Positions 40,645 through 48,071 of a DNA stretch of 64,000 nucleotides are shown piece after piece. The notes beneath the pieces are model-generated. The model saw nothing but the letters and a program-made list of their open reading frames with translations, was not told the origin of the DNA and ran no database searches. Source of the DNA: Alphaproteobacteria bacterium UBA3612 (lineage in GTDB: Bacteria > Pseudomonadota > Alphaproteobacteria > Sphingomonadales > Sphingomonadaceae); contig DFLT01000012.1 in assembly GCA_002375465.1 (NCBI GenBank), positions 186,485-250,484 on the forward strand, written 5' to 3'. Positions within the stretch are counted from its first letter, which is position 1. The number at the start of each line of letters is the position of its first letter. Both the position numbers and the translations under genes were made by a program.

Positions 40645-41534
40645 GCGGCGACGACGCGGCCCCCTTTTCCTTTCAGCGTTTCGCCGCCATCGACTGGTCC
40701 GGTGCCAGGGGACGGCGGCACAAGGGCATCGCTCTTGCCGAATGCCGCCCCGGCCGTGCCGCCCCGCAACTGATCCATCCGGGCCGTGTCTGGTCTCGTA
40801 CCGACGTTCTCGACTGGATTCGCTGTACTGCGACCGGGGACGAGGCGACGCTGATCGCGATGGATTTCAGCTTTGCACCGCCGCGCCATGAACGCGGCCA
40901 TTATCTGCCGGGCACCGATGCTCCTGCGGCGGCGCGGCAATTCTGGGCGTTCGTGAACAGTCATTGCGACGATCAGGACCTTGGCGCCGCCAGTTTCCTG
41001 GAAAGCTCCTTCCGGGAACATTTCTATCTGGGCGCCATCGACGGCACGAAGGCGGACTATATGCACTTCCGCCGCTGCGAAAAGCTGTTCAACGAACACG
41101 GCGGCGGCAAGGCATCGACCGTCTATGACGCCATTGGCGCGGGGCAGGTGGCAAAGGCCAGCTTTGCCGGCATGCGCCTGCTGCATCATCTGGACGGCGC
41201 GGTCGCCGTCTGGCCGTTCGATTTTCCTGCGGCGACGTCACCGCCCCCCGGCAACGGCAGCGTTCTGGTGGAAATGTATGCACGCAGTTTCATCCGTTTG
41301 GCCGCAGGAGGCGGCCGGGGGCTGAAATTGCGGACGACAGCAGACCTGAATAAGGCCCTTGCCGGTTTCGATACCGATCCCGTGGCGAATGCTAACTATA
41401 CCGACCACGAAACCGATGTGCTGATCAGCGCGGCCGGCCTGCGCCACATCGCGCCCTCCGCCGCATATTGGTTTCCGCCGCAGCTGACCCCGGAAATCGC
41501 CATGACCGAGGGATGGACGTTCGGCGTCCGCTAG
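40641..41534 (+). CDS. RNase-H-fold-like unknown protein (DUF429-like)
   Basis: The 297-residue product starts at GTG 40641, overlapping the upstream TGA as GTGA. It opens with F-A-A-I-D-W-S-G-A (strand 1 with Asp). It then has L-I-A-M-D-F-S-F-A-P-P near 70, V-Y-D-A-I-G-A-G-Q-V-A near 160, V-L-V-E-M-Y-A-R near 215, and D-H-E-T-D-V-L-I-S-A-A-G-L-R near 255. The layout of acidic residues on strand 1, strand 4 and a late helix is that of RNase-H-like folds, and resembles DUF429 proteins. No function is established. It lies between a secreted hydrolase and crcB. Confidence 0.7.
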   Translation: MSGDDAAPFSFQRFAAIDWSGARGRRHKGIALAECRPGRAAPQLIHPGRVWSRTDVLDWIRCTATGDEATLIAMDFSFAPPRHERGHYLPGTDAPAAARQFWAFVNSHCDDQDLGAASFLESSFREHFYLGAIDGTKADYMHFRRCEKLFNEHGGGKASTVYDAIGAGQVAKASFAGMRLLHHLDGAVAVWPFDFPAATSPPPGNGSVLVEMYARSFIRLAAGGGRGLKLRTTADLNKALAGFDTDPVANANYTDHETDVLISAAGLRHIAPSAAYWFPPQLTPEIAMTEGWTFGVR

Positions 41535-41563
41535 CACCCTTCCGCCGCACCGAAACGGCCGCT

Positions 41564-41971
41564 ATGCACGGCACCATGCTTCCCGTTCCCCTGTCTCATA
41601 TCGCTCTGGTTGCGTTCGGCGGTGGCCTGGGTGCTGCGGGCCGCCTGATCACCACCCACCTGGTCAATGAATATATCATGCGGCCCCGGCTTCCGTGGGG
41701 CACATTCGCCGTCAATTTGATCGGCAGTTTTCTTATTGGGGTCATCATCATGTTGACCATCGAACACGGTGGCACCAGTCGGACGCGCCTGCTGTTTATT
41801 ACCGGCCTGCTGGGCGGCTTTACGACCTTTTCGGCCTTCTCGTTCGAAATTTCCGAAATGCTGATGGATCGGCGCGTCGGTCCGGCGATAGTCTATGCGG
41901 CGGGTTCGGTTGTTCTCTGCGTTCTGGGCACACTTGCCGGTGCCTATCTGACGCGCTTGCTCGCACGATGA
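41564..41971 (+). CDS. crcB: Fluoride channel CrcB/Fluc
   Basis: Fluc proteins export fluoride as dual-topology dimers. The 135-residue product has four membrane helices and the family motifs G-G-G-L-G-A-A-G-R near 17-25, G-T-F-A-V-N-L-I-G-S-F near 46-56, and G-L-L-G-G-F-T-T-F-S-A-F-S with the Phe box near 82-94. The first ATG is 41564; ATG 41576 (M-L-P-V-P-L) is equally possible. No fluoride riboswitch was seen. The stop overlaps the next gene by ATGA. Confidence 0.95.
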   Translation: MHGTMLPVPLSHIALVAFGGGLGAAGRLITTHLVNEYIMRPRLPWGTFAVNLIGSFLIGVIIMLTIEHGGTSRTRLLFITGLLGGFTTFSAFSFEISEMLMDRRVGPAIVYAAGSVVLCVLGTLAGAYLTRLLAR

Positions 41972-43086
41972 CGATGACGACGACCGACGTTCGGCAGTTT
42001 ACCGTCGCGCCCGACGATGACGATATCCGCCTGGACCGGTGGTTCAAACGCCACATGCCAGAGGCGAGCTTTGGTACGGTCTCTCGCTGGGCCCGCACCG
42101 GCCAGCTGCGCGTCGATGGGAAGCGGGCAAAGCCGGGCGACCGCATCGCCGCGGGCCAGATCATCCGCGTGCCGCCGCTGGAGGCCGCGAAGGTCAGTCC
42201 GCTGGCGCAGAAGCGGGATCGCCCCTCTTTGACGGACGACCAGATCGAATTCGCGCGCAGCCTGGTGATTCACAAGAGCGCGCACGCCATCGTCATCAAC
42301 AAGCCCGCCGGCCTCGCGACGCAGGGCGGCACAGGTATTCGCGAACATGTCGACGGCCTGCTCGATGCGCTGAGGTTCGATCGCGACGACCGGCCAAAGC
42401 TGGTGCATCGGCTGGACAAGGATACGTCGGGGGCGCTCCTGATCGCGCGCTCGGCACGCGCGGCGGCACATTTTGCAAAGGCCTTTTCAGGGCGCACGGC
42501 ACGCAAGCTTTACTGGGCAATCGTCATGGGCGTTCCAGAGGTCGCCAATGGCCGCATAGAATTGCCCATTTCGAAGCAGCCCGGTTTCAACGGCGAACGC
42601 ATGTTCATCGACAAGGAGGAGGGGCAGCGCGCGGTCAGCCGCTATCGTCGCATCGACCGCGCCGCAGGACGCGCCGCCTGGCTGGAACTGCAGCCGCTGA
42701 CCGGTCGCACGCACCAGCTGCGCGTGCATATGGAGGCGATCGGACATCCCATTGTCGGCGACGGCAAATATGGCGGCAAGGATTCCTTTCTTACCGGCGG
42801 CATTTCGCGAAAGCTGCATCTTCATGCCCGCCGCCTGCGTATCGAATTGCCCGGCGGCGGCATGCTGGATGTGAAGGCGGATCCCGCCGAACATTTTGCC
42901 GCCAGCCTCGAAAATCTGGGCTTCGATCCTGAAATCGGCGACCTGCCGCTGGAAGAGGACATTGACGATCCCGGCGCAAAGGCGCGCCTTAGGAAGCATA
43001 AATCGCGTGATATCCGCCGCGAGCACCGCGACGCTACCCGCGCACGCCGGGGCGGGGGAAAGGTGCCGAGGGGCAGGAAACGGTGA
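41968..43086 (+). CDS. RluA-family 23S rRNA/tRNA pseudouridine synthase
   Basis: The 372-residue protein has an S4-like N-terminal domain (R-L-D-R-W-F-K-R-H and V-D-G-K-R-A-K-P-G-D-R-I). The RluA catalytic motif follows, V-H-R-L-D-K-D-T-S-G near residue 147-156, with the essential Asp. Then come G-R-T-A-R-K-L-Y-W-A and L-T-G-R-T-H-Q-L-R-V-H. The last 50 residues are a basic tail. RluC is the closest in layout, but RluA/C/D specificity cannot be read off safely. It overlaps crcB by ATGA and the HAD gene by GTGA. Confidence 0.92.
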   Translation: MTMTTTDVRQFTVAPDDDDIRLDRWFKRHMPEASFGTVSRWARTGQLRVDGKRAKPGDRIAAGQIIRVPPLEAAKVSPLAQKRDRPSLTDDQIEFARSLVIHKSAHAIVINKPAGLATQGGTGIREHVDGLLDALRFDRDDRPKLVHRLDKDTSGALLIARSARAAAHFAKAFSGRTARKLYWAIVMGVPEVANGRIELPISKQPGFNGERMFIDKEEGQRAVSRYRRIDRAAGRAAWLELQPLTGRTHQLRVHMEAIGHPIVGDGKYGGKDSFLTGGISRKLHLHARRLRIELPGGGMLDVKADPAEHFAASLENLGFDPEIGDLPLEEDIDDPGAKARLRKHKSRDIRREHRDATRARRGGGKVPRGRKR

Positions 43087-43745
43087 GCGTCCGGCTCGCC
43101 ATATTCGACTGCGACGGTACTCTGCTGGACAGCCAGGCCAACATCGTCGCGGCGATGGATGCCTGCTTTTCGGAAAATGGCTTGCCGCCCCCCGCTGCCA
43201 ACGACACGCGGCGGGTGGTGGGTCTTTCCCTGCCGCAGGCGATGGCCACTCTGTTGCCGGATGCGGATGCGTCCGACCATGACCGGCTGGCAGACCATTA
43301 CAAGATCTGTTTCCGCCGCATGCGGGCCGAGTCTCGGCTGGCGCACGAGCCACTTTATCCGGGGCTCATCGAAGCGCTTGATAGATTGCAGGCAGCGGGC
43401 TGGCTCTTTGCCGTCGCGACCGGCAAATCCGACAAGGGGTTGGAACACGCGCTCGACTATCACGGCATGCGGCACCGGTTCGTCAGCCTGCAGACAGCGG
43501 ACCGGCACCCGTCAAAGCCGCACCCTTCGATGATCCATCAGGCGCTGTCCGACACGGGCGCGGACATTCTGAACACCGTCATGATCGGCGACACGATTTT
43601 CGATGTGGCCATGGGCGTGAATGCCGGCGTCCGCGCGCTGGGGGTTTCCTGGGGCTATCACGCACCGGAAGAATTGCTGGGTGAGGGGGCGGAGATGGTG
43701 GCCGATGATTATTCCGCACTGGCAGACTATATCCTGTCGCAATGA
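43083..43745 (+). CDS. HAD-superfamily phosphatase, phosphoglycolate-phosphatase-like
   Basis: The 220-residue HAD-IA protein has motif I F-D9-C-D11-G-T-L-L-D-S, motif II V-A-T-G-K-S, a Lys in H-P-S-K-P-H-P, and motif IV M-I-G-D-T-I-F-D. The cap is the helical type found in Gph. The substrate is not certain. The start is GTG 43083, overlapping the upstream stop. It is within the six-gene overlapping chain. Confidence 0.93.
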   Translation: MSVRLAIFDCDGTLLDSQANIVAAMDACFSENGLPPPAANDTRRVVGLSLPQAMATLLPDADASDHDRLADHYKICFRRMRAESRLAHEPLYPGLIEALDRLQAAGWLFAVATGKSDKGLEHALDYHGMRHRFVSLQTADRHPSKPHPSMIHQALSDTGADILNTVMIGDTIFDVAMGVNAGVRALGVSWGYHAPEELLGEGAEMVADDYSALADYILSQ

Positions 43746-43972
43746 CCAATATGCCTGACGAACCCACCGCCAAGTCCCGCTTTCTCCGCATGAGCGCCGT
43801 CCGCATCTTCGGCATGGTTCTGGTGATCCTGGGCATGCAGATCTGGCTGAAGGATGCGTTTGGCTATCAGGATGAAATGACCGGCAAGCTCGTCGCCGTC
43901 CTTGGTGTCGCCTGCATGTTCCTGGTTCCTGCGATGCTGCGCCGTCACTGGCGCCAGCGGGATGGACGATGA
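43742..43972 (+). CDS. Small two-helix membrane protein, unknown
   Basis: The 76-residue product has two predicted membrane helices (about residues 20-37 and 49-66) and a basic C-terminus R-R-H-W-R-Q-R-D-G-R. It overlaps the HAD gene and the ATP12 gene by ATGA on both sides, which supports that it is translated. I do not recognise the family. Its fixed place beside ATP12 hints at a membrane or respiratory role, which is inference. Confidence 0.75.
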   Translation: MTNMPDEPTAKSRFLRMSAVRIFGMVLVILGMQIWLKDAFGYQDEMTGKLVAVLGVACMFLVPAMLRRHWRQRDGR

Positions 43973-44658
43973 GGCGTTTTTATAAACAGGCCACCGCCAT
44001 TGCCGGTGAAAGTGGCTATGCCGTCAATCTCGATGGTCGTCCGCTGAAGACTCCGAAGCGCAACGATCTGATCCTGCCGACGCAGGCCATGGCCGATGCG
44101 GTCGTCGCGGAATGGGCGGGGCAGGGCGATGTGATCGATCCCGTATCGATGCCCGTGACGGGGCTCGCCAATGCCGCCATCGATCACGTGGCGGCCGACC
44201 GCCGCGCCTTTGTCGCCGGAATTGCCGCTTATGGCGAAAGCGATCTCCTCTGCTATCGGGCCACGAATCCCGAACCGCTCGTGGAACGGCAATGTGCCGT
44301 CTGGAATCCGCTCGTCGAATGGGCGGGGCGACGCTACGACATCGCCCTGACCCTTGTGGACGGGATCATGCACGAGGCGCAGCCGGACATGACCCTGCAG
44401 CGGCTTGCCGCCGCGCTGGACGGGTTCGACGATTTCGCGCTTGCCGCCGCGCAGCCCCTGACAACGATTTCCGGCTCTCTGATCGTGACCCTCGCCCTTC
44501 TTGAGGGAGAAATCGATGTGGAGACCGCATGGAATGCCGGGCATCTGGACGAGCTGTGGCAGGTCGAACAATGGGGCGAGGATCAGGAGGCAGCGGTGAT
44601 GCGTGCGCACCGGCGACAGGCATTTGAACATGCGGCGACTTTCCTGACGCTGCGCTAG
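43969..44658 (+). CDS. ATP12-family F1-ATPase assembly chaperone
   Basis: ATP12 proteins bind the F1 alpha subunit during ATP synthase assembly and are shared by mitochondria and alphaproteobacteria. The 229-residue product starts M-R-R-F-Y-K-Q-A-T-A and has the family blocks V-N-L-D-G-R-P-L-K-T-P, V-A-E-W-A-G-Q-G-D-V-I-D-P, Y-G-E-S-D-L-L-C-Y-R-A and a late L-D-E-L-W-Q-V-E-Q-W-G. It is the last gene of the overlapping chain. Confidence 0.94.
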   Translation: MRRFYKQATAIAGESGYAVNLDGRPLKTPKRNDLILPTQAMADAVVAEWAGQGDVIDPVSMPVTGLANAAIDHVAADRRAFVAGIAAYGESDLLCYRATNPEPLVERQCAVWNPLVEWAGRRYDIALTLVDGIMHEAQPDMTLQRLAAALDGFDDFALAAAQPLTTISGSLIVTLALLEGEIDVETAWNAGHLDELWQVEQWGEDQEAAVMRAHRRQAFEHAATFLTLR

Positions 44659-44674
44659 CCGCTAGGCATCGGCC

Positions 44675-46678
44675 ATGAAGAAGAAAATTTCGATCGCCGC
44701 CGCCGCTACATTGACCTTGTTTGCCGCGCCCGGGGCCGCCGCCCGACCCCTGTCCCCCGAAGACCTCGTCGCCCTGCAGCGTATTTCAGACGCGGCCGTG
44801 TCGCCGGATGGTTCGCTTGCAATATTCACCCTGCATACCACGGATCTGGATGCCAATCGCGGCCGTTCCGACCTCTTCACACTCGATCTGACGGGTGGCG
44901 ATGCCGCGCCTGCACGCTGGAACGGTCATGCCGAAAATGACGGCAGCCCTGTGTTCTCTCCGGATGGCAGACAGATTTACTGGCTATCTGGCCGCAGCGG
45001 CAGTTCACAAATCTGGACCGCGCCCATTGATGGTGGAGAGCCAAATATGGTCCTCTCGGTCGAGGGCGGGGTAAGCGGGTTTCATCTGGCGCCGGACGGG
45101 GAAACGTTGGTTTACTGGACGGATGTAACGCCAGATTCCGCTGATAGTCCGGGAGAAGGCCGAGTCTACGACAAATTGTTCGTACGCCATTGGGATAGCT
45201 GGGATCGGGGCGCCCGCTCGCAATTATTCTCCGTGTCCACGAGCGGCGAGGGCACCCCCGTTGCGCTGACCGCGCAAATGGATGGGGATGTCCCGACGAA
45301 GCCCTTTGGCGGCCCGGACGACGTGGCGATTTCCGCCGACGGCGCCAGCGTTTACTTTGTCCTCAGGGAAAAGGGCACGTCAGAGCCGTGGTCGACGAAC
45401 CTCGATATCTGGAACGTTCCGACCGATGGCAGTGCGGCGCCCGTCAATCTGACTGCCGACAATGCGGGAACCGACACCGCGCCCAGCCTGTCCCCCGATG
45501 GCCGCTACATGGCCTATGCGTCGATGGCGCGGGCTACCTATGAAGCCGATCAGCTGGTTTTGAAGGTACGCGATCTTGCCACCGGCGAGGTGGATGCTTT
45601 CCCCGACCTGCTGCCCAACGGCGTCGGCCATATCGAATGGGCGCCGGATTCCCGTTCGATGCTGATCACGACCGCAGACGGCTGGAACGATGCGCTGTTT
45701 CGCATCACGCCCGATGGCACGTCGGAACGACTATCGGTCCCCGAGGGGAGCTATTCCGTCCTGTCAGTGACGGAGCAGGGGGCATTGGTCAACCGCAACT
45801 CGCTGACCGAACCGGGTGATCTGTATTGGCGTACGGATCAGGGCGAACGCCGCCTGACCGCCATTAATGCGGACCTGCTGGCCGACATCGATATGGGGGA
45901 AATCAGCCGTTTCTCTTTCGCGGGCGCGGAGGGAGACGAGGTTTTCGGCTATGTCGTCCGTCCCCCTGACCTGGCGGAGGGGGCGACGGCGCCCACCGTC
46001 CTATGGTCCCATGGCGGTCCGCAGGGACATTGGACGAATGCCTGGTCCTCGCGCTGGAATCCTCAGGCCTGGGCGGGCGCGGGATATGCCATCATCACGG
46101 TCGATTTCCACGGCTCCAGCGGCTACGGGCAGGATTTCACGGACTCGATCAACAATGACTGGGGCGGGAAGCCGCTTCAGGACCTGCAGCTTGGGCTGGC
46201 GGCGGCGCGCGACCAGTTCGATTTCATCGATGACGAGCAGGCCTGCGCGGCCGGCGCCTCCTACGGCGGCTACATGATGAACTGGATCGAGGGGGCCTGG
46301 CCGGACGAATTTGTCTGTCTGGTCAATCATGCCGGCCTGTTCGATATGCGCAGCTTCTACTATTCGACCGAGGAATTATGGTTCCCCGAATGGGACTTCG
46401 GCGGACCCTATTTTGAGCGTGTCGAGGCCATTGAGCGATGGAATCCAGCCACGCGTGTGACGGATTGGAAGACGCCGATGCTCGTTATTCAGGGGCTGCG
46501 GGATTATCGCGTTCCCTACACGCAAAGCCTGATGGCATTTACCGCACTCCAGCGTCAGGGCATCGACAGCCGCTTGCTGGTGTTCGACAACGAAAATCAC
46601 TGGATCCTGTCACCGGCAAACAGCCTGCAATGGCATTCGCAGGTGTTTCGCTGGCTGGATGAATATTTGAAGAAATAG
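44675..46678 (+). CDS. Secreted S9-family peptidase (prolyl oligopeptidase / acylaminoacyl peptidase-like)
   Basis: The 667-residue product has a signal peptide (M-K-K-K-I-S-I-A-A-A-A-T-L-T-L, cut near A-A-A-R). A beta-propeller of WD40-like PD40 repeats follows (F-S-P-D-G-R-Q-I-Y-W-L-S, L-S-P-D-G-R-Y-M-A-Y), then a C-terminal alpha/beta hydrolase. Nucleophile Ser is in G-A-S-Y-G-G-Y-M-M-N-W (near 528), Asp in Q-G-L-R-D-Y-R-V-P, and His in N-E-N-H-W-I. This is the DPP/acyl-peptide hydrolase branch. It probably degrades peptides in the periplasm or outside the cell. It begins 16 nt after the ATP12 gene. Confidence 0.95.
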   Translation: MKKKISIAAAATLTLFAAPGAAARPLSPEDLVALQRISDAAVSPDGSLAIFTLHTTDLDANRGRSDLFTLDLTGGDAAPARWNGHAENDGSPVFSPDGRQIYWLSGRSGSSQIWTAPIDGGEPNMVLSVEGGVSGFHLAPDGETLVYWTDVTPDSADSPGEGRVYDKLFVRHWDSWDRGARSQLFSVSTSGEGTPVALTAQMDGDVPTKPFGGPDDVAISADGASVYFVLREKGTSEPWSTNLDIWNVPTDGSAAPVNLTADNAGTDTAPSLSPDGRYMAYASMARATYEADQLVLKVRDLATGEVDAFPDLLPNGVGHIEWAPDSRSMLITTADGWNDALFRITPDGTSERLSVPEGSYSVLSVTEQGALVNRNSLTEPGDLYWRTDQGERRLTAINADLLADIDMGEISRFSFAGAEGDEVFGYVVRPPDLAEGATAPTVLWSHGGPQGHWTNAWSSRWNPQAWAGAGYAIITVDFHGSSGYGQDFTDSINNDWGGKPLQDLQLGLAAARDQFDFIDDEQACAAGASYGGYMMNWIEGAWPDEFVCLVNHAGLFDMRSFYYSTEELWFPEWDFGGPYFERVEAIERWNPATRVTDWKTPMLVIQGLRDYRVPYTQSLMAFTALQRQGIDSRLLVFDNENHWILSPANSLQWHSQVFRWLDEYLKK

Positions 46679-46713
46679 CGGTTCTGGGGGCAGGACGGCG
46701 GCCTCCAGCACGG

Positions 46714-47142
46714 TTAAGACCAGCGTTCTGCTGCCACATCGTCGCTGCCCTGCGCCTCGACCCAGCCGTCTGCATCCTTCTTCCAGAACGGCGCCTTTAC
46801 CTTCAGCCAGTCCATCAGGAAATTTGCCGCCTCGAACGCTTCACCGCGATGACGGGCGGCAATCAGCACCAGCACGATGGGGTCGCCCACGGACAGTCTG
46901 CCATAACGGTGGACGACCAGCCCGCCGGAAAGCGCCCAGCGCCTTTCGGCCTCCGTCGCTATCTCCTGCAACATGCGCTCCGTCATTCCCGGATAATGTT
47001 CCAGCGTCAGCGTATCGCCGGCATCGCCACGCACCAGTCCGGTAAAGCTGACCAGCGCGCCGATGTCCCTGCTTCCGCTGGTCAGACGGGCGGACTCGGT
47101 GGCGACATCGAAGGTTTCCGCCTGAACCCTGGTATTGATCAT
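46714..47142 (-). CDS. moaE: Molybdopterin synthase catalytic subunit
   Basis: MoaE transfers sulfur from thiocarboxylated MoaD to cPMP to make molybdopterin. The 142-residue product has F-T-G-L-V-R near 33, L-E-H-Y-P-G-M, V-V-H-R-Y-G-R-L near 76, and D-W-L-K-V-K-A-P-F-W-K-K with the catalytic lysines (K114/K116 and K121). It is the last gene of uvrC-pgsA-moaD-moaE and overlaps moaD by ATGA. Confidence 0.96.
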   Translation of the reverse strand: MINTRVQAETFDVATESARLTSGSRDIGALVSFTGLVRGDAGDTLTLEHYPGMTERMLQEIATEAERRWALSGGLVVHRYGRLSVGDPIVLVLIAARHRGEAFEAANFLMDWLKVKAPFWKKDADGWVEAQGSDDVAAERWS

Positions 47143-47396
47143 CCGCCGGTGACAGGCGGAAAAATGCCCAGCTCTGCTCCCTCGTGCAGTTTCGCACTTA
47201 CGTCGACGAATTGATGATCGAGGGCGAAACGCAGCTTTTCGGGCTCCTGAAATGCGATCCGGTATGTTTCGCCTTCTGCCCTCAGCGCGGTAAGTGCTTC
47301 GGCGACACAGGTGACGCTGCTGTCAAACTCGCGGGTTTCGCCATCCTTGCCGATCGTCTCGCGGACACGCGCGAAATAAACCAACCGGATGTTCAT
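47139..47396 (-). CDS. moaD: Molybdopterin synthase sulfur carrier subunit
   Basis: The 85-residue ubiquitin-like protein ends in P-P-V-T-G-G, the Gly-Gly tail that is adenylylated and thiocarboxylated. It has the family start I-R-L-V-Y-F-A-R-V-R-E-T-I-G. It overlaps both pgsA upstream and moaE downstream by ATGA, so the stoichiometry is set by coupled translation. Confidence 0.95.
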   Translation of the reverse strand: MNIRLVYFARVRETIGKDGETREFDSSVTCVAEALTALRAEGETYRIAFQEPEKLRFALDHQFVDVSAKLHEGAELGIFPPVTGG

Positions 47397-47950
47397 TTCA
47401 TATGCCTCAGCCCGATGCGCATATAATCATATCCGGTGATCAGGGTCAGGATCGCCGCGATCCACAGGCCGACTTCCCCCACCTCCATGGCGGGGAGGGC
47501 AGGCCATACGCGCATTGCGAATCCCTCCAGGATCAGGGCACCCAGCGCGATCATCTGAACCGCAGTCTTCCACTTTGCCAATTTCGACACAGGCACCGAC
47601 ACCTGCACGCCGCCCAGGAATTCCCGCAAGCCGGAGACGATGATTTCACGCAGCAGGATGATCAGGGCGGCGATCGTCAGCCAGCCACTGACGATGCCGT
47701 TTTCGATCAGCAGAACAATGGCGGCGGCCACCATGATCTTGTCGGCAATAGGGTCCAGAAACTGTCCCAGCTTTGACACGGTCCCCTGCGACCGGGCCAG
47801 ATAACCATCCAGATAATCCGTCGCCCCGGCGACGCAGTACAGCGCGAAAGCGGCCAGATAGCCGGCCCATCCTGCGTTCCACATCAAAATCATGATCAGG
47901 GGCACCGCCAGGATGCGCGAAAGTGTAAGAAGGTTGGGAAGGCTGGACAT
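47393..47950 (-). CDS. pgsA: CDP-diacylglycerol-glycerol-3-phosphate 3-phosphatidyltransferase
   Basis: PgsA makes phosphatidylglycerol phosphate in the inner membrane. The 185-residue protein has four or more helices and the CDP-alcohol phosphotransferase motif D-Y-L-D-G-Y-L-A-R-S-Q-G-T-V-S-K-L-G-Q-F-L-D-P-I-A-D-K (D-G-x2-A-R-x8-G-x3-D-x3-D). AGGAGG lies 8 nt before the ATG. It leads into moaD. Confidence 0.95.
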   Translation of the reverse strand: MSSLPNLLTLSRILAVPLIMILMWNAGWAGYLAAFALYCVAGATDYLDGYLARSQGTVSKLGQFLDPIADKIMVAAAIVLLIENGIVSGWLTIAALIILLREIIVSGLREFLGGVQVSVPVSKLAKWKTAVQMIALGALILEGFAMRVWPALPAMEVGEVGLWIAAILTLITGYDYMRIGLRHMK

Positions 47951-48071
47951 TGCAGCTTCCTCCTAGTCCAATGGCAGGGGAAAGGGCAATGAAGGTGCCG
48001 CGCTGCATGTCCATTGTTTGTCGCCCGACATCATGGCCCTCGCGTCCGTGTCGCGTCGAATGGCGGCGTCA

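Noticed and set aside
41535..41563. Fluoride riboswitch before crcB
   Set aside because: The gap is only 29 nt and crcB lies within an overlapping chain; there is no room for the aptamer.
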